NCBI GenBank assembly: GCA_038025085.1
Contig: CM076146.1
Span: 14,377,001 to 14,441,000, forward strand
Direction: 5' to 3'
Origin: Tetragonia tetragonoides
Lineage: Eukaryota; Streptophyta; Magnoliopsida; Caryophyllales; Aizoaceae
Length of the DNA: 64,000 bases
The notes under the pieces were generated by a model. The model did no database searches. It was not told the origin of the DNA and worked only from the letters and a program-made list of their open reading frames with translations. The position numbers were made by a program, and so were the translations under genes. Below are positions 62,620 through 64,000 of this stretch, piece after piece. Each line of letters opens with the position of its first letter. The first letter of the stretch is position 1.

Positions 62620-64000
62620 CGCAATTCCGTTCGCACTCCTTTTCCTATGGACTTGAGAACTTGGGCTTTCTCTTCAAAGCGTGTCTAATGAAGTTGAGAT
62701 CAAATCTTGCATTCCAAAGCCCACTTTTTCTCGCACAACACCAGTTATCTGCGTTCAAAGAATCAGATTCAAAATTTTTTTACACTGATGAAACCATTCT
62801 TTATCTAACGTCTCAAACATTGCTCTACCAATGGCCACTATCTTTGCATGATTAATTTCCAAACAGAAAACTCTCCCTGAAAATAAGCATCTGAACTTGC
62901 CCTCCCAATCTCTCAACACACCACCCACTGCTGCCACCCCATCTCTAAAAGAAGCATCAATAACGTTATCTTTTAGATGAACTTAGCATTTGATTCAACT
63001 CTTCTTATTTCATTCAATATGTTTGTTTTTTTTTAACGAACGGGTCTACTTATATTATTCTTCCATTTGGGGATAAAACTCAAACGATATGTATCCAATA
63101 CACAGTGGATTGCCTATGCACTCATACTCACAACCAACCTCGCAAACACCAAAAAAAACTATAGAAGCCTATGAGCTATAGAGCTATCTATCTGTAAGAT
63201 CCTAGCACACACATTACATTGTATACTTAACTATAGTCTGTACAGATCTACTCTTACCATGGAAAATCCTAAAATTTCTTTTATATCAAATTTCAGCAAC
63301 TGCAACCAGAAGTGTAACTCTCTTCCCCCGTTTGATCACATTCCTGCCTCTGAAGTGTGCTTTAACCTTCTAGCCTCATGTCTAAGACTCCACCCGCGCC
63401 TATTAATTAATTCCAAGCCATCTCAAAGTATGTTCCCAATTTTCTGTGAAACATGTCAAGAAAAGAACAGGTTCTGCACACTTTCCTCAACTTTACAACA
63501 CATATAATACATCTTTTAGGTAAGATCATACCTCTCTTCTGCATGTGGTCTATTGTAGGCAATCTATGTTGCAATGCCATCCAAGCCACGATCTTGTGTC
63601 TAGGAACTGATGCAGCATCCCGGATCAGAGCCTTGAAACCCCACTTGGCTTGTCTATCTCTCATCACATTAATAAGCCTTCCTCACATTCACTGAAGCCT
63701 TTTCTAGCTGTACATGTCTGGAGTATTTCTTTAGCAACCGTTATACACCACATTTTTGGATAAACTCATCCCTCATCCTGAGAATGCATTTTCAGAACCA
63801 AGAGTCCCCTTGTTTTGCAGTACATTCCCAAACATTTTGATCCTTCAAGTGATACTTATATGTCCAATCAACTCAAAGAGTATTCTTGGGTATTCAATAG
63901 CTTCCAAATCCACTTTTATACCATAGCTTTATTCCAACTCATCACTTCTTTAACCCCTAAACCACCCTCATGCACAGGTCTACAAACCAAATTCCAACTA
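62620..64000 (-). mobile_element. LINE with RNase H, 3' part, cut by the window edge
   Basis: Minus strand: 63995-63700 reads NLVCRPVHEGGLGVKEVMSW then NKAMV, stop, KWIWKLLN, the post-RT block; 63667-63407 reads KIVAWMALQHRLPTIDHMQK then RGMILPKRCIIC, the zinc region; and 62937-62755 reads GGVLRDWEGKFRCLFSGRVF then EINHAKIVAIGRA, the RNase H domain. Several stops are present. It extends beyond the window. Confidence 0.75.

Overview
This is plant nuclear DNA, most likely from a eudicot with an intron-rich and transposon-rich genome. Intron/exon genes of chloroplast and cytosolic housekeeping type are embedded in nested LTR elements, LINEs, SINEs and CACTA, hAT, PIF/Harbinger, Stowaway and Mutator-like elements. 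There are no bacterial-style operons. The sequence does not fix the species.

Layout. 1-1133: right end of a CACTA transposon. 1134-8939: a minus-strand Ty3/gypsy element with a 3 kb LTR, Met-tRNA primer site, an extra ORF, gag, protease and the start of reverse transcriptase; its RT is cut off by other LTR-element DNA. 9138-9344: a SINE with perfect target duplication. 9813-13133: a 5'-truncated LINE with RNase H, flanked by a 16-bp duplication and sitting in the leader of a decayed copy of the SNW/SKIP splicing factor (13252-14437). 15108-16210: decayed exons of a gene I cannot name.

17047-33900 (minus) is the one protein gene that looks intact. It has ten exons encoding a 387-residue plastid RsuA/RluB-type pseudouridine synthase like Arabidopsis SVR1. 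I assembled all ten exons by eye with GT/AG borders and consistent phases. Its introns hold three LINE insertions, both SINE families, two or more Tourist-like MITEs and a 254-bp repeat present in opposite orientation in introns 6 and 9.

34-37 kb is a repeat-filled spacer. 37312-42375 (plus) is a methionyl-tRNA synthetase gene with well-kept splice sites but with no recognisable HIGH-motif exon, a premature stop and a frameshift, so it is called a pseudogene. 42.7-47.3 kb is an old minus-strand LINE split by a 3.26 kb CACTA element. 49.5-53.3 kb is a minus-strand PIF/Harbinger transposon (MYB-like gene plus DDE transposase) whose transposase is interrupted by a hAT element with an 8-bp target duplication. 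54899-61297 is a CACTA element into which a nearly full-length LINE (55-60 kb, two overlapping ORFs, poly-A) has inserted. The window ends in another minus-strand LINE.

The window therefore shows one live gene with very large introns, three gene relics (SKIP, MetRS, one unknown) and layered transposon insertions, many datable relative to each other by target duplications.
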